Shown here: piece by piece, positions 17,509 through 26,339 of the stretch | How positions within the stretch are numbered: position 1 is the stretch's first letter | How the letters are laid out: every line of letters starts with the position of its first letter | Origin: Paenibacillus oryzae | GTDB taxonomy: Bacteria > Bacillota > Bacilli > Paenibacillales > Paenibacillaceae | Direction: 5' to 3' | DNA length: 64,000 nucleotides | Assembly (NCBI RefSeq): GCF_001675045.1 | Contig: NZ_LYPA01000079.1 | Coordinates: 18,748-82,747 of the forward strand | Translations under genes and position numbers: made by a program | The notes under the pieces: generated by a model | The model's database searches: none | What the model was told of the DNA's origin: nothing | The model's input: the letters and a program-made list of their open reading frames with translations, nothing else

Positions 17509-18546
17509 TTATTGCTTCTGCATATATTTTCGGTAAACAGCAGGCGTGATATCTTCGTATTTTTTGAAAGTTTTTATAAAATAGCCCGATTCATTAAAGC
17601 CAAGCTCATCGCTGATTTGGGAAATCGGCATATCGGTTGCCTCCAGCAGCTTTTTGGCCCATTTGATTTTCAAACGCGCCAGATAAACCGTGAAGTTTTC
17701 GCTCGTTTCCTTGGCAAATAATCTGCTGAAATAGCTCGGACTAAGATGGCATAGCTCAGCCGCTTGCTTGAGCGTAACCTGCTCGCTTTTGTGAGTATGA
17801 ATGTAATCCAGGGCCGGTTGAAGCACGGGATTCGTAATTTCTCTCTCCTCCGGGCTGCTGCTGAGATAGGCGTCGGCAATGGCGTTGGTCATTTCCCTTT
17901 TGATGGACTCGATATTGCGGATGGAATAACCGGGAAGAATGGCGGATAAGTTGAGCTTGCCGTTCTGGTCGGAGCCGGACGATTGGCTAAACATCTCGAT
18001 CAGCAGATTTTTGTCCAGCGCTTCTTCTACGATGTAGTTGCAAAGCAGCGACAGCATGTTGGAGATGGTTACGATCTCTTCATAAGTCATGACAGGAAGC
18101 TGGTCATAAGAACTCCGCAGCATCTCCAGCTTGGTTTCATGCATGTGCGGGTCCTGGGAAACAACGATTTGCTCCAGCCCGCGTGATTTATCGGAATCCG
18201 ATAGCTTGACCTGGCCGGCCATGACTGCTCCAATGTACTTGCCATCAATAGTAATGGGGATCGCGATGTCAATAATATTGAAATGGCAAAGATAAATATA
18301 AGGCTCATTAAGGCGAACCGCCTCCAGACCGCCCCGCGAATCGCATTTTTGACAATAGGGAAGAAGCTCGGGGTCCTTGCGTACGCTATTGCAGAATGAC
18401 TGGCAGCTGCTGTGGCTGGTGACGGGATTGCCTTTGTAATCGACGGTGAGAATAGCCAGCTTGGTGACGCTGGCAAGGGAATCCTGCAGCCGTTTCCACT
18501 TTTGCAAATCCAGTATTTTGTTGAGCTGTAAATATTCCCTGAACAA
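17509..18546 (-). CDS. AraC-family transcriptional regulator with PocR sensor domain
   Basis: The N-terminal half (about residues 10-175) is a PocR domain with the cysteines of CQSFCNSV and CQKCDSRGG and the segment LCHFNIIDIAIPITIDGKYIGAVMAGQV. The C-terminal 100 residues form an AraC double helix-turn-helix (LKQAAELCHLSPSYFSRLFAKET and ISDELGFNESGYFIKTFKKY). PocR domains sense glycols or related small molecules in propanediol/glycerol regulators. The gene is divergent from gldA-dhaKL, so it very probably controls them in response to glycerol or a derivative. Its start is TTG at 18546, nine bases after a good GAGGAGG. Confidence 0.88.
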   Translation of the reverse strand: MFREYLQLNKILDLQKWKRLQDSLASVTKLAILTVDYKGNPVTSHSSCQSFCNSVRKDPELLPYCQKCDSRGGLEAVRLNEPYIYLCHFNIIDIAIPITIDGKYIGAVMAGQVKLSDSDKSRGLEQIVVSQDPHMHETKLEMLRSSYDQLPVMTYEEIVTISNMLSLLCNYIVEEALDKNLLIEMFSQSSGSDQNGKLNLSAILPGYSIRNIESIKREMTNAIADAYLSSSPEEREITNPVLQPALDYIHTHKSEQVTLKQAAELCHLSPSYFSRLFAKETSENFTVYLARLKIKWAKKLLEATDMPISQISDELGFNESGYFIKTFKKYEDITPAVYRKYMQKQ

Positions 18547-18824
18547 GCCGGCCGCCTCCTCTGAAGCAATATCAAGTTATGCTTTTAAAAGCGATGATTC
18601 CATTCCTGGCGTTTTAGTAAAATCATGCCGTGCTGGGTAATCTATAGGAGTTGAAGAAGTCCGGTTATGGGGACCGCATGACAATAAGATACCATGTTTC
18701 AGTTAAAAAGCAAAAAATTACGATTGAAAATTATAATAATTTGTTATCATTGTCCACTGCTTGCCCCATAGACCTGTTATATATTGATAGTAAATGCTCC
18801 AAACCATTCTAGGAGGTTTTACAA

Positions 18825-19967
18825 ATGAGAAAAGCGTTTATTAGCCCAACGAAATATGTGCAAGGCGAGGATGAATTGCTGAATCTGGGTTATTTCGTCC
18901 GTTCCTTTGGTCAATCCGCTCTCCTTATTGCCCATCCTGATGATGTTGAGCGTGTAAAAGCAAAGCTTGATGCAACAGCAGAGACCTTCCAAATTACATT
19001 TGTTGAAAGCGGTTTTAAAGGAGAATGCTCGCGCGAGGAGGTTGCGCGCTTGCAGGAAATCGCCCGTAATAATAAATGCGACTGTACAATCGGGCTTGGC
19101 GGCGGCAAAGCTATTGATGCGGCCAAATGCGTCGCGGAAGGCGAAGCGCTTATTATTTGCCCGACCATTGCGGCGACAGATGCGCCGACCAGCCATTCTG
19201 CCGTTTTGTATACGCCGGACGGCGCGTTCGATGACTACGCTTATTTCAAGCAAAGCCCAAGCGTGGTGCTGATCGACACGACTGTTATTGCCAACGCGCC
19301 AACCCGTTTTCTTGTATCCGGCATGGGAGACGCTTTGTCTACTTATTTTGAAGCGAGAGCAACGTCCCGTTCCTATTCGCGCGTAAATGCAAGCTTGCCG
19401 ATGGGCGCCCGCGAAGGCCTTACGCCTCCTGCATTTGGCACAAACGCGGCATTTGCGCTTGCCAAGCTGTGCTACGAGATGCTGCTGCGCGACGGCGTAA
19501 AGGCTAAGGCTGCAAGTGATAGCAACATGGTCACGCAGGCGCTTGAAAACATAGTGGAGACAAACATTTTGCTGTCCGGCCTTGGTTTTGAAAGCGGCGG
19601 CCTGGCGGCAGCGCATGCTATTCATGACGGTCTGACGATTCTGGAGGGCACGCATCATTATTTCCATGGCGAAAAGGTTGCTTTTGGAACAATCGCCCAG
19701 CTTGTGCTTGAAAATGCGCCGACGGAGGAGTTGAATCAGGTGCTGGACTTCTGCCTTGATGTCGGTTTGCCCGTTTGTCTTGCCGATATCGGCGTAGAAG
19801 CCATTACGCAGGAGGAGCTGCTGGAGGTAGCGGAAAAAGCGTGTATTCCGGAGGAGTCCATTCATGCGATGCCATTCCCGTTTACAGTAGCCGAGGTTGC
19901 GGGAGCGATCGCAACGGCTGACCGGATCGGCCGTGCTTATAAAGCCAGCCGAGGTGCGAAGTCATGA
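18825..19967 (+). CDS. gldA: Glycerol dehydrogenase, NAD-dependent, iron/zinc alcohol dehydrogenase family
   Basis: The 380-aa product begins MRKAFISPTKYVQGEDEL, typical of GldA, and shows the NAD-binding GLGGGKAIDAAK. The metal-binding region begins with SGMGDALSTYFEARA (Asp) and continues with AAHAIHDGLT and HHYFHGEKVAFG (two His). GldA oxidises glycerol to dihydroxyacetone. AGGAGG precedes the ATG. Its last four bases overlap the dihydroxyacetone kinase start, so the two proteins are translated in a coupled way and form a complete oxidative route from glycerol to DHAP. Confidence 0.95.
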   Translation: MRKAFISPTKYVQGEDELLNLGYFVRSFGQSALLIAHPDDVERVKAKLDATAETFQITFVESGFKGECSREEVARLQEIARNNKCDCTIGLGGGKAIDAAKCVAEGEALIICPTIAATDAPTSHSAVLYTPDGAFDDYAYFKQSPSVVLIDTTVIANAPTRFLVSGMGDALSTYFEARATSRSYSRVNASLPMGAREGLTPPAFGTNAAFALAKLCYEMLLRDGVKAKAASDSNMVTQALENIVETNILLSGLGFESGGLAAAHAIHDGLTILEGTHHYFHGEKVAFGTIAQLVLENAPTEELNQVLDFCLDVGLPVCLADIGVEAITQEELLEVAEKACIPEESIHAMPFPFTVAEVAGAIATADRIGRAYKASRGAKS

Positions 19968-21733
19968 AAAAAATCATCAACGGGGCCGAAAACGTTGTTA
20001 TGGAGATGTGCAACGGGATTGCGTTAGCGCATCCGGAGCTGGAATTTCTAAAAAAATATAAAGTAATCAAGCGCAGAGCTATTCGTGCGGACAAGGTGAG
20101 CTTGATTAGCGGCGGCGGAAGCGGGCATGAGCCCGCTCATGCGGGCTATGTCGGCAAAGGCATGCTGGATGCCGCCGTATGCGGCGATGTGTTTGCATCC
20201 CCTTCGCAAATCCAAGTGTACCAGGCGATTAAAGCGACGGCTAGCACCAAAGGCACATTGCTCATTATTAAAAACTATAGCGGCGATATGATGAATTTTA
20301 AAAACGCGGCGCATCTCGCAGAAGAAGACGGCATTCAGGTGCAATATGTGAAGGTTGAGGACGATATCGCTGTTCAGGACAGCTTGTACACGGTAGGCCG
20401 CCGCGGCGTGGCGGGAACGGTGCTGGTTCACAAAATTGCCGGAGCCGCAGCCGAAGAGGGACGGAGCCTTGCCGATGTCAAGGCCGCCGCGGAAAAAGCG
20501 GCGCAGAATGTGCGCAGCATCGGATTTGCTTTTACCTCCTGCACCGTGCCTGCAAAAGGAACGCCAACCTTCGCCATTGCCGAAGACGAGATGGAATACG
20601 GCGTAGGCATTCATGGCGAACCGGGCATCCGGCGTGAAAAAATCGCAACGGCGGATGAGCTTGCCGCGCGCATGACGCAATCCTTGCTGGCCGATCTGAG
20701 GCTGGCAGACGGAGAGACGGCGGAAATTGCCGTTTTGGTCAATGGCTTTGGCGCAACCCCGCAGCAGGAGCTGTATGTGCTGAACAATTCGGTCCAGCGC
20801 GAGCTGGCAAAACGGACGGGCTTGTCCATTGCAGTCACCTTTGTTGGCAACTATATGACCAGCATTGATATGTCGGGAGCCTCCTTGACCATTCTGAAGC
20901 TGGATGACGAGCTGAAGGAGCTGTTGTTCCGGGAAAGCGATACGCCGGCATTCAAAATATCCGGTCCGCCGGCCGCTGCAATTAGTTATTCGGAAGCGAT
21001 AGAGGCATCGGTTCAGGAGGATGTTGCTGTCTCCTATGACGTGCAGACATCAACGGAAGCGGCGGTTATCCAGGGCGATGCCGTGACTCTGGATAATGTC
21101 GTTTATCTGGTAGATAAGATGAGCGAGATCATTATCCGCAACGAAGTACCGTTTTGCGAGCTGGACTCCCATGCGGGTGATGGCGATTTCGGCATGAGCG
21201 TAGCCAAAGGCTTCCGCCAGCTCAAGCGGGAATGGAATCATATCGTCAACGAGGAAAAAGGAACGATCGGTTCATTTCTGGACGCATGCTCCCTTATCAT
21301 TATGGAGCATTGCGGCGGAGCCTCCGGTCCCATCTGGGGCTCGGCGTTCCGCGCAGCGGGTAAATCTGCCGGAGATAAGCTGGAGCTGAATGTTTCGCAA
21401 TTTGCAGAAATGATCCAGGCCGCTGTCAAAGGCATTCAGGCCACGGGCGAACGCTCCTTTGGCCGCGGTGCGGTTGTAGGAGACAAGACGCTGATTGACG
21501 CGCTTGTGCCATGCGCCGACGCATGGTCGGAGAGCGCTAAGTCCGGGCTGGACATTAAAGCCGCCTTTGCCAAAGGCGCGGCGGCAGCCGTCGAAGGCGC
21601 TAAAGCGACAGAAAAAATTGTGGCGCGCATGGGCCGTGCGGGAACGGTTGGGGAACGCAGCCTGGGCCATCCCGATGCGGGCGCTTATGCGCTTGGCGTT
21701 ATTTTCACCGAGCTGTCGGAGTCGTTGAAGTAA
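19964..21733 (+). CDS. dhaKL: ATP-dependent dihydroxyacetone kinase, fused DhaK-DhaL
   Basis: The single 589-aa chain joins the substrate domain DhaK (about 1-330) and the nucleotide domain DhaL (about 380-589). DhaK shows LISGGGSGHEPAHAGYVG and the conserved YGVGIHGEPG, whose His217 corresponds to the residue that binds DHA covalently. DhaL shows LDSHAGDGDFG (Mg-ATP ligands) and RSLGHPDAGA near the end. Fused chains of this size are ATP-dependent, unlike the PEP:PTS-dependent three-subunit kinases, and no DhaM is present. Product: DHAP for glycolysis. It overlaps gldA by 4 bp; the terminator follows. Confidence 0.94.
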   Translation: MKKIINGAENVVMEMCNGIALAHPELEFLKKYKVIKRRAIRADKVSLISGGGSGHEPAHAGYVGKGMLDAAVCGDVFASPSQIQVYQAIKATASTKGTLLIIKNYSGDMMNFKNAAHLAEEDGIQVQYVKVEDDIAVQDSLYTVGRRGVAGTVLVHKIAGAAAEEGRSLADVKAAAEKAAQNVRSIGFAFTSCTVPAKGTPTFAIAEDEMEYGVGIHGEPGIRREKIATADELAARMTQSLLADLRLADGETAEIAVLVNGFGATPQQELYVLNNSVQRELAKRTGLSIAVTFVGNYMTSIDMSGASLTILKLDDELKELLFRESDTPAFKISGPPAAAISYSEAIEASVQEDVAVSYDVQTSTEAAVIQGDAVTLDNVVYLVDKMSEIIIRNEVPFCELDSHAGDGDFGMSVAKGFRQLKREWNHIVNEEKGTIGSFLDACSLIIMEHCGGASGPIWGSAFRAAGKSAGDKLELNVSQFAEMIQAAVKGIQATGERSFGRGAVVGDKTLIDALVPCADAWSESAKSGLDIKAAFAKGAAAAVEGAKATEKIVARMGRAGTVGERSLGHPDAGAYALGVIFTELSESLK

Positions 21734-21764
21734 TTCCATTCTACAGCAACAACGGCCCATCTAT

Positions 21765-21806
21765 GGCCCATCCTCCCGATTAGGCGGAGGGTGGGTCTTT
21801 TTGTTG
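21765..21806 (+). terminator. Rho-independent terminator after dhaKL
   Basis: GGCCCATCCTCCG-type arm (21765-21778) pairs with CGGAGGGTGGGTC, allowing G-T pairs, followed by TTTTTGTTG. Confidence 0.85.
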
Positions 21807-21912
21807 TTGTTAATAAGCCATAGCTATGTATTTTAGGCAAAAAAGGAGATTGCTTATATTTGTAAAAAGTGATATCATAAAAATATCAAAGAGATATAGG
21901 AGATGATCCAGC

Positions 21913-22788
21913 ATGAATGAAAAAAAAGCTTTTCATCTAAATGGTTATCTGGCCCTGCTGATAGGGTTTGCCGCAACCATCGGCGGAGTGGCGATGATTG
22001 CGACGGAATTGAAAATATCCGATGATCCATCGATTTCCAAGTTTGTAGTCGGTGTGGTACTGGTAGGACTCGCGGCAATTATCGCTTCCTCCCTCACTAT
22101 TGTGCAGCCGAATGAAGCAAAGGTTATTACCTTTTTTGGTACCTATGTCGGTACGGTTATTCAAAGCGGATTGTGGATGGTATTGCCGCTTACGGTAAAA
22201 GCAACGGTTTCGCTGAAGGTTCGGAACTTCAATAGCCAGAAGCTGAAGGTAAACGATGCGGGGGGCAATCCGGTTGAAATCGGCGCCGTTATCGTATTTA
22301 AAGTGGTGGATACGGCCAAGGCAAGCTTTGACGTTGATCAATACGAGCGGTTTGTCGAAATTCAGAGTGAAACGGCTATCCGTCATATTGCGGCCAAATA
22401 CCCCTATGACACCTTTGAGGATGATACCGTGGCATCGCTTCGAGGCAATGCGGATGAAGTGGCTGCAGAATTGCTAAGAGAGCTGCAGGATCGTCTGGAT
22501 GTAGCTGGCGTGGAGCTGCGTGAAACCCGCATTACCCATTTGGCGTATGCGCCGGAAATTGCCAGCGCAATGCTCCAGCGGCAGCAGGCCACGGCAATTG
22601 TATCGGCCCGTCAGAAAATTGTAGAAGGCGCTGTAGGCATGGTGGATGCCGCTTTGAAGCAGCTGGAGGGTGCCGGAATTGAGCTTGATGCGGAGCGGAA
22701 GGCGGCTATGATCAATAACCTGATGGTTTCTATTGTATCTGATCGCGCTGCCCAGCCGGTTATTAATACAGGATCGCTGTATAGCTGA
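21913..22788 (+). CDS. SPFH/band-7 domain membrane protein
   Basis: The 291-aa protein has two N-terminal membrane segments (about residues 10-28 and 43-61), then the SPFH start VQPNEAKVITFFGTYVGTV. The domain continues with ETAIRHIAAKYPYD and the helical end LQRQQATAIVSARQKIVEGAVGMV. SPFH proteins oligomerise into membrane scaffolds (flotillin, stomatin, HflK/C). The gene is followed 12 bp later by a small ribbon-helix-helix protein, so the two are likely co-translated. No protease partner is next to it. Function unknown. Confidence 0.85.
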   Translation: MNEKKAFHLNGYLALLIGFAATIGGVAMIATELKISDDPSISKFVVGVVLVGLAAIIASSLTIVQPNEAKVITFFGTYVGTVIQSGLWMVLPLTVKATVSLKVRNFNSQKLKVNDAGGNPVEIGAVIVFKVVDTAKASFDVDQYERFVEIQSETAIRHIAAKYPYDTFEDDTVASLRGNADEVAAELLRELQDRLDVAGVELRETRITHLAYAPEIASAMLQRQQATAIVSARQKIVEGAVGMVDAALKQLEGAGIELDAERKAAMINNLMVSIVSDRAAQPVINTGSLYS

Positions 22789-22800
22789 GGGTAAGCCGGT

Positions 22801-22983
22801 ATGGCTAAAGAAAAAAAAGCATTTCCATTGCGTCTTGACCCCGAGATTCATAAGGCGCTGGAGCAATGGGCAGGTGACGAATTCCGCAGCGTCAACAGCC
22901 ATATTGAATATTTGCTCAGAGAAGCTTTAAGCAAGGCAGGCAGATTAAAGAGGCCAGGACGCCCCCCTACTGATGAAGAGTAA
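22801..22983 (+). CDS. Small Arc-type ribbon-helix-helix DNA-binding protein
   Basis: This 60-aa basic protein reads MAKEKKAFPLRLDPEIHKAL at its start. The FPLRLDPEIHKALEQWA stretch is the beta strand and first helix of Arc/MetJ-type ribbon-helix-helix proteins, and RSVNSHIEYLLREAL is the second helix. The tail KRPGRPP is AT-hook-like. No toxin gene is adjacent, so it is not clearly an antitoxin. Its partner in the operon is the SPFH gene. Confidence 0.78.
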   Translation: MAKEKKAFPLRLDPEIHKALEQWAGDEFRSVNSHIEYLLREALSKAGRLKRPGRPPTDEE

Positions 22984-23012
22984 ATGTGCAGACAGCACTC
23001 TGTACCAAAAGG

Positions 23013-23042
23013 ACCTGCCAATGTTGCTTTGGCAGGTTTTTT
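23013..23042 (+). terminator. Rho-independent terminator after the Arc-like gene
   Basis: CCTGCCAA pairs perfectly with TTGGCAGG over a 7-base loop, then six T. Confidence 0.92.
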
Positions 23043-23093
23043 AGAACCTATATAATTGAATAAACGAGTTGCAGAGAAGAGGGGGAAATCAAA

Positions 23094-23549
23094 ATGAAGA
23101 CAATCAAAAGCATGATGGATCACATGTACTGGGCTGATGGGGTAATCTTGGATGCGCTTGAGCGGAGTGGGACGAAGAACAAGGAGCTTCTTAAGCTGGT
23201 TCGGCATGTTGCGATTGCGGAAAGAGTCTGGCTCTTGCGACTGAACGGCAAGGGCAGCGCGAAATATTCGCTGTGGGAGGAAGCGGAAGACCCGACCGCT
23301 CTCCGGACGATGTTTGAAGAGAACGCCAAGCAATATCAGCTTTACATCGAAGGGCTCGATCAATCTCAGTTGGACGAGATGATCAATTATGCCAACCAAA
23401 GCGGTGTTCCGTTCCGAACTTCCGTCCGGGACATCCTTCTGCAGGTGCTCTTGCATGGTCAATACCACCGGGGGCAAATTAACCGGGCGCTTCGGAGCGA
23501 GTCGGCAGAGCCTGCCCCGGTTGATTACATCAAATTTGCGAGGCTCTAA
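23094..23549 (+). CDS. DinB/YfiT-like metal-dependent four-helix-bundle protein
   Basis: The 151-aa protein has the DinB-superfamily length and the three-histidine metal site: His38 in LVRHVAIAERVW, and His121 and His125 in LLHGQYHRGQIN. Members are putative metal-dependent hydrolases or thiol S-transferases (bacillithiol-dependent in Bacilli); the substrate here is unknown. It stands alone between terminators and converges on ureC. Confidence 0.85.
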   Translation: MKTIKSMMDHMYWADGVILDALERSGTKNKELLKLVRHVAIAERVWLLRLNGKGSAKYSLWEEAEDPTALRTMFEENAKQYQLYIEGLDQSQLDEMINYANQSGVPFRTSVRDILLQVLLHGQYHRGQINRALRSESAEPAPVDYIKFARL

Positions 23550-23600
23550 CAGTAACAGTACCTGGATGCAGGGGTTCAAGTATTCCGCACTTCATTACCA

Positions 23601-23650
23601 TTAAAAGCAGCAGTCAAGGACTTTGTATATTTCGTCCATGGCTGCTGCTT
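23601..23650 (-). terminator. Hairpin between dinB-like gene and ureC, probable ureC terminator
   Basis: AAGCAGCAG (23605-23613) pairs with CTGCTGCTT (23642-23650). On the minus strand it is followed by TTTTAATGG. Confidence 0.6.
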
Positions 23651-23666
23651 ATTACTGATTAAATGA

Positions 23667-25379
23667 TTAAGTCAAAAAATATCGCTGAGCCAGCGGAAGA
23701 AAATCTACAGGGGCCGACGTCAGGCGCTCGCCATTGACACTAACGGCATAGGTTTTGGGATCAACCATAATGTCAGGCATTTCACCATTAAGCACCATCT
23801 GCGATTTGGTCAAATTGCGGCAGTTGAATGCGGGCAGGAGCTGCTTGCGCAAGCCAAGCGGCGCAAGCGATCCGCTCTCCAGCGACGCCTTGGATACAAA
23901 GGTTATGCTGAGCTCGGCCTGCGCGCCGCCATAGCTGCCGAACATAGGCCGGTACATATAGGGCTGAGGCGTTGAAATCGACGCGTTGGGATCGCCCATG
24001 CCGGCATGGACAATAAAACCGCTTTTAAGCACCATTTCCGGCTTGGCTCCAAAAAACGCAGGTTTCCATAATGCCAAATCGGCAATTTTGCCAACCTCGA
24101 TAGAACCGACATAGGTCGATATGCCGTGTGTAATGGCGGGATTGATTGTATATTTGGCAATGTATCGTTTGACGCGGAAGTTGTCAGATCGTGTGTCAGA
24201 GCCAAGCGGACCGCGCTGCTGCTTCATTTTGTCGGCTGTTTGCCAGGTGCGGATAGCAACCTCTCCAACCCTTCCCATAGCCTGGGAGTCTGAGCTTGTC
24301 ATGCTAATTGCGCCAATATCATGCAGAATATCCTCGGCCCCGATGGTTTCGGAACGGATGCGGGAAGCGGCAAAGGCTACATCTTCGGGTATGCGGGGAT
24401 CAAGATGATGGCAAATCATCAGCATATCCAGATGCTCGTCAATGGTGTTGACGGTATAAGGCATTGTCGGGCTGGTGGAGGAAGGCAGCACATTCGGCAT
24501 GGACGCTACGCGCAGCAAATCGGGCGCATGTCCGCCTCCAGCTCCTTCCGTATGGTAGGTGTGAATGGTGCGATTTTTGAAGGAACGAAGACTATCTTCA
24601 ACAAACCCTGCCTCATTAAGCGTATCCGTATGAATATTAACCTGGACATCCAGTCCTTCCGCTACATCCATGCATTTGTCGATGACATAAGGAGTGCTGC
24701 CCCAATCCTCGTGAATTTTGAGTCCTGCGGCCCCTGCCTGGACCTGCTCGATCAGAGCTTCCGGCCTGGAGCTGTTGCCCCTGCCCAGAAATACCATGTT
24801 GATCGGCAAAGCGTCGGTCGCCTTCAGCATTCTTTGCAAATTCCAGACGCCTGAGGTGCAGTTGGTTGCAAGCGTTCCGGTAGCAGGTCCCGTGCCGCCT
24901 CCAACAAATGTAGTAACCCCGCTTTGCAGTGCGATTTCGACCTGCTGGGGACTGATATAATGCACGTGGGAATCAACGCCCCCGGCCGTAACGATCATAT
25001 TTTCCGCAGAAATAACCTCGGTTCCGACCCCGATAATCATCCCCGGCGTAACCCCGTCCATCACCATGGGATTGCCCGCTTTGCCGATACCTGCAATTTT
25101 GCCGTCCTTTACGCCGATATCTGCTTTTACAATTCCCCATGTATCAATGATGATGGCATTGGTAATAACCAGATCCAGCACGCCTTCATCTCTTGTAGCC
25201 AGCGGATGTTGTCCCATGCCGTCCCGGACGACCTTGCCTCCGCCAAACACGCATTCATCGCCATAAACCGTATAGTCCTTTTCGATTTCTATCCAGAGAG
25301 AGGTGTCTCCCAGGCGGACGCGATCGCCCGTCGTTGGGCCGTACATGCTGGCATAGGTTGCGCGATCAATTGTGCTCAT
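23667..25379 (-). CDS. ureC: Urease alpha subunit (catalytic, nickel-dependent)
   Basis: The 570-aa product is full length for UreC. Nickel-site residues are visible: His138/His140 in DSHVHYISPQQVE, the carbamylated Lys221 in GLKIHEDWG, His250 in NIHTDTLNEAGF and Asp364 in TSSDSQAMGR; MICHHLDP is the mobile flap with the catalytic His. The enzyme hydrolyses urea to ammonia and carbamate. Its ATG overlaps the end of the gamma-beta gene by 4 bp. No accessory genes (ureD/E/F/G) are in the window, as in the B. subtilis ureABC operon. Confidence 0.98.
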   Translation of the reverse strand: MSTIDRATYASMYGPTTGDRVRLGDTSLWIEIEKDYTVYGDECVFGGGKVVRDGMGQHPLATRDEGVLDLVITNAIIIDTWGIVKADIGVKDGKIAGIGKAGNPMVMDGVTPGMIIGVGTEVISAENMIVTAGGVDSHVHYISPQQVEIALQSGVTTFVGGGTGPATGTLATNCTSGVWNLQRMLKATDALPINMVFLGRGNSSRPEALIEQVQAGAAGLKIHEDWGSTPYVIDKCMDVAEGLDVQVNIHTDTLNEAGFVEDSLRSFKNRTIHTYHTEGAGGGHAPDLLRVASMPNVLPSSTSPTMPYTVNTIDEHLDMLMICHHLDPRIPEDVAFAASRIRSETIGAEDILHDIGAISMTSSDSQAMGRVGEVAIRTWQTADKMKQQRGPLGSDTRSDNFRVKRYIAKYTINPAITHGISTYVGSIEVGKIADLALWKPAFFGAKPEMVLKSGFIVHAGMGDPNASISTPQPYMYRPMFGSYGGAQAELSITFVSKASLESGSLAPLGLRKQLLPAFNCRNLTKSQMVLNGEMPDIMVDPKTYAVSVNGERLTSAPVDFLPLAQRYFLT

Positions 25380-25999
25380 GGTTTAACCTCCCCGTTTGTT
25401 AATCCTGCAAATCCATAAATTTCCTTGCTACCGCCAATCTGAACCAGACCGATGCTTTTGGTTTCACCGGGCTCAAATCTTATGGAAAGCCCCGAAGCGA
25501 TATCAAGCCGATACCCCTGAGTGCCTTCACGGTGGAAAGAAAGCGCCGGGTTGCTCTCGTAAAAGTGAAAATGGGAACCAACCTGAATCGGCCTGTCTCC
25601 GGTATTGGTGACCTCCCGGTTGATGCGGGGACGATTCGGCAATAGCTGAATCGGCTCTTCCAGCAAATCATATTCGCCCGCAATCAAGCCGCTGTTATCC
25701 CCAATAGGATCATGTACCGATACAAGCTTGGTGCCGTCGGGAAAGGTAGCTTCCACCTGTACCTCGGACAATAGGGAAGAGATCCCGTCCATTACCTGGT
25801 CCGGTGTTAGAAGGTGACGGGCTTCCTCCATAAGCGCCGCAACGGACTTGCCGTCCCTTGCCCCCTCCATGACATACCCGGAAATAAGGGCCACCGCCTC
25901 CGGATAATTGAGCTTTACTCCCCGCGCCAGCCTCTTCTGGGCAAGATCAGCAGCCACATATAGCAGCAGCTTGTCACGTTCCTGATACGTAAGATGCAT
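25376..25999 (-). CDS. ureAB: Urease gamma-beta fusion subunit
   Basis: One 207-aa chain carries both small urease subunits. Residues 1-100 are the gamma subunit (MHLTYQERDKLLLYVAADLA, YPEAVALISGYVMEGARDG, VQVEATFPDGTKLVSVHDPI). Residues about 105-205 are the beta subunit (GEYDLLEEPIQLLPNR, VGSHFHFYESN, EPGETKSIGLVQIGG). In B. subtilis these are separate genes; a fusion is known from Helicobacter UreA. The ATG at 25999 is chosen because GAGAGGAGAG lies just upstream and the family starts with MHLT; the frame runs 17 codons further upstream without support. Confidence 0.94.
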   Translation of the reverse strand: MHLTYQERDKLLLYVAADLAQKRLARGVKLNYPEAVALISGYVMEGARDGKSVAALMEEARHLLTPDQVMDGISSLLSEVQVEATFPDGTKLVSVHDPIGDNSGLIAGEYDLLEEPIQLLPNRPRINREVTNTGDRPIQVGSHFHFYESNPALSFHREGTQGYRLDIASGLSIRFEPGETKSIGLVQIGGSKEIYGFAGLTNGEVKP

Positions 26000-26123
26000 G
26001 ATGCACTCTCTCCTCTCGGGACCATAATGAAATAGTGGATTTGAATACAATATACAAAAAACAACATCATTCGACAGAAATCTCCTTGAAATAGCGGCTA
26101 ACCATCATAAAACAGGATCTTTC

Positions 26124-26141
26124 TGTAAATCTCATGTCACA
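26124..26141 (-). promoter_or_regulatory. Imperfect GlnR/TnrA-like dyad in the ure-urt control region
   Basis: TGTAA-N8-TCACA resembles the consensus TGTNA-N7-TNACA but is one base longer. It lies 125 bp upstream of the ureAB start. On the minus strand TTGACA (26171-26166) and TACAGT, 18 bp apart, could be the ure promoter just upstream of this dyad. Confidence 0.35.
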
Positions 26142-26228
26142 ACTGTAGCATCAGCCTAAATTTCATGTCAATAACGAGTTAATAAAAATAACGTATAATT
26201 CATCAATCGGTTCGAAATCGTTGTTTTA

Positions 26229-26269
26229 TGTAATATATATTGACATGTAAAAAGCTGTGCGAATATACT
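26229..26269 (+). promoter_or_regulatory. urtA promoter with a perfect GlnR/TnrA box over the -35
   Basis: TGTAATATATATTGACA (26229-26245) fits TGTNA-N7-TNACA at every fixed position. Its last six bases are TTGACA (26240-26245), followed 18 bp later by TATACT (26264-26269). Because the box covers the -35, binding here would be expected to repress. Nitrogen control is inferred from motif and gene content. Confidence 0.72.
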
Positions 26270-26339
26270 GTAACCACGAACATTGGAAACACAATCCATG
26301 GAAATGTTCGGCAGAAAAATAGAGGCGGGGAGTGGTGGG

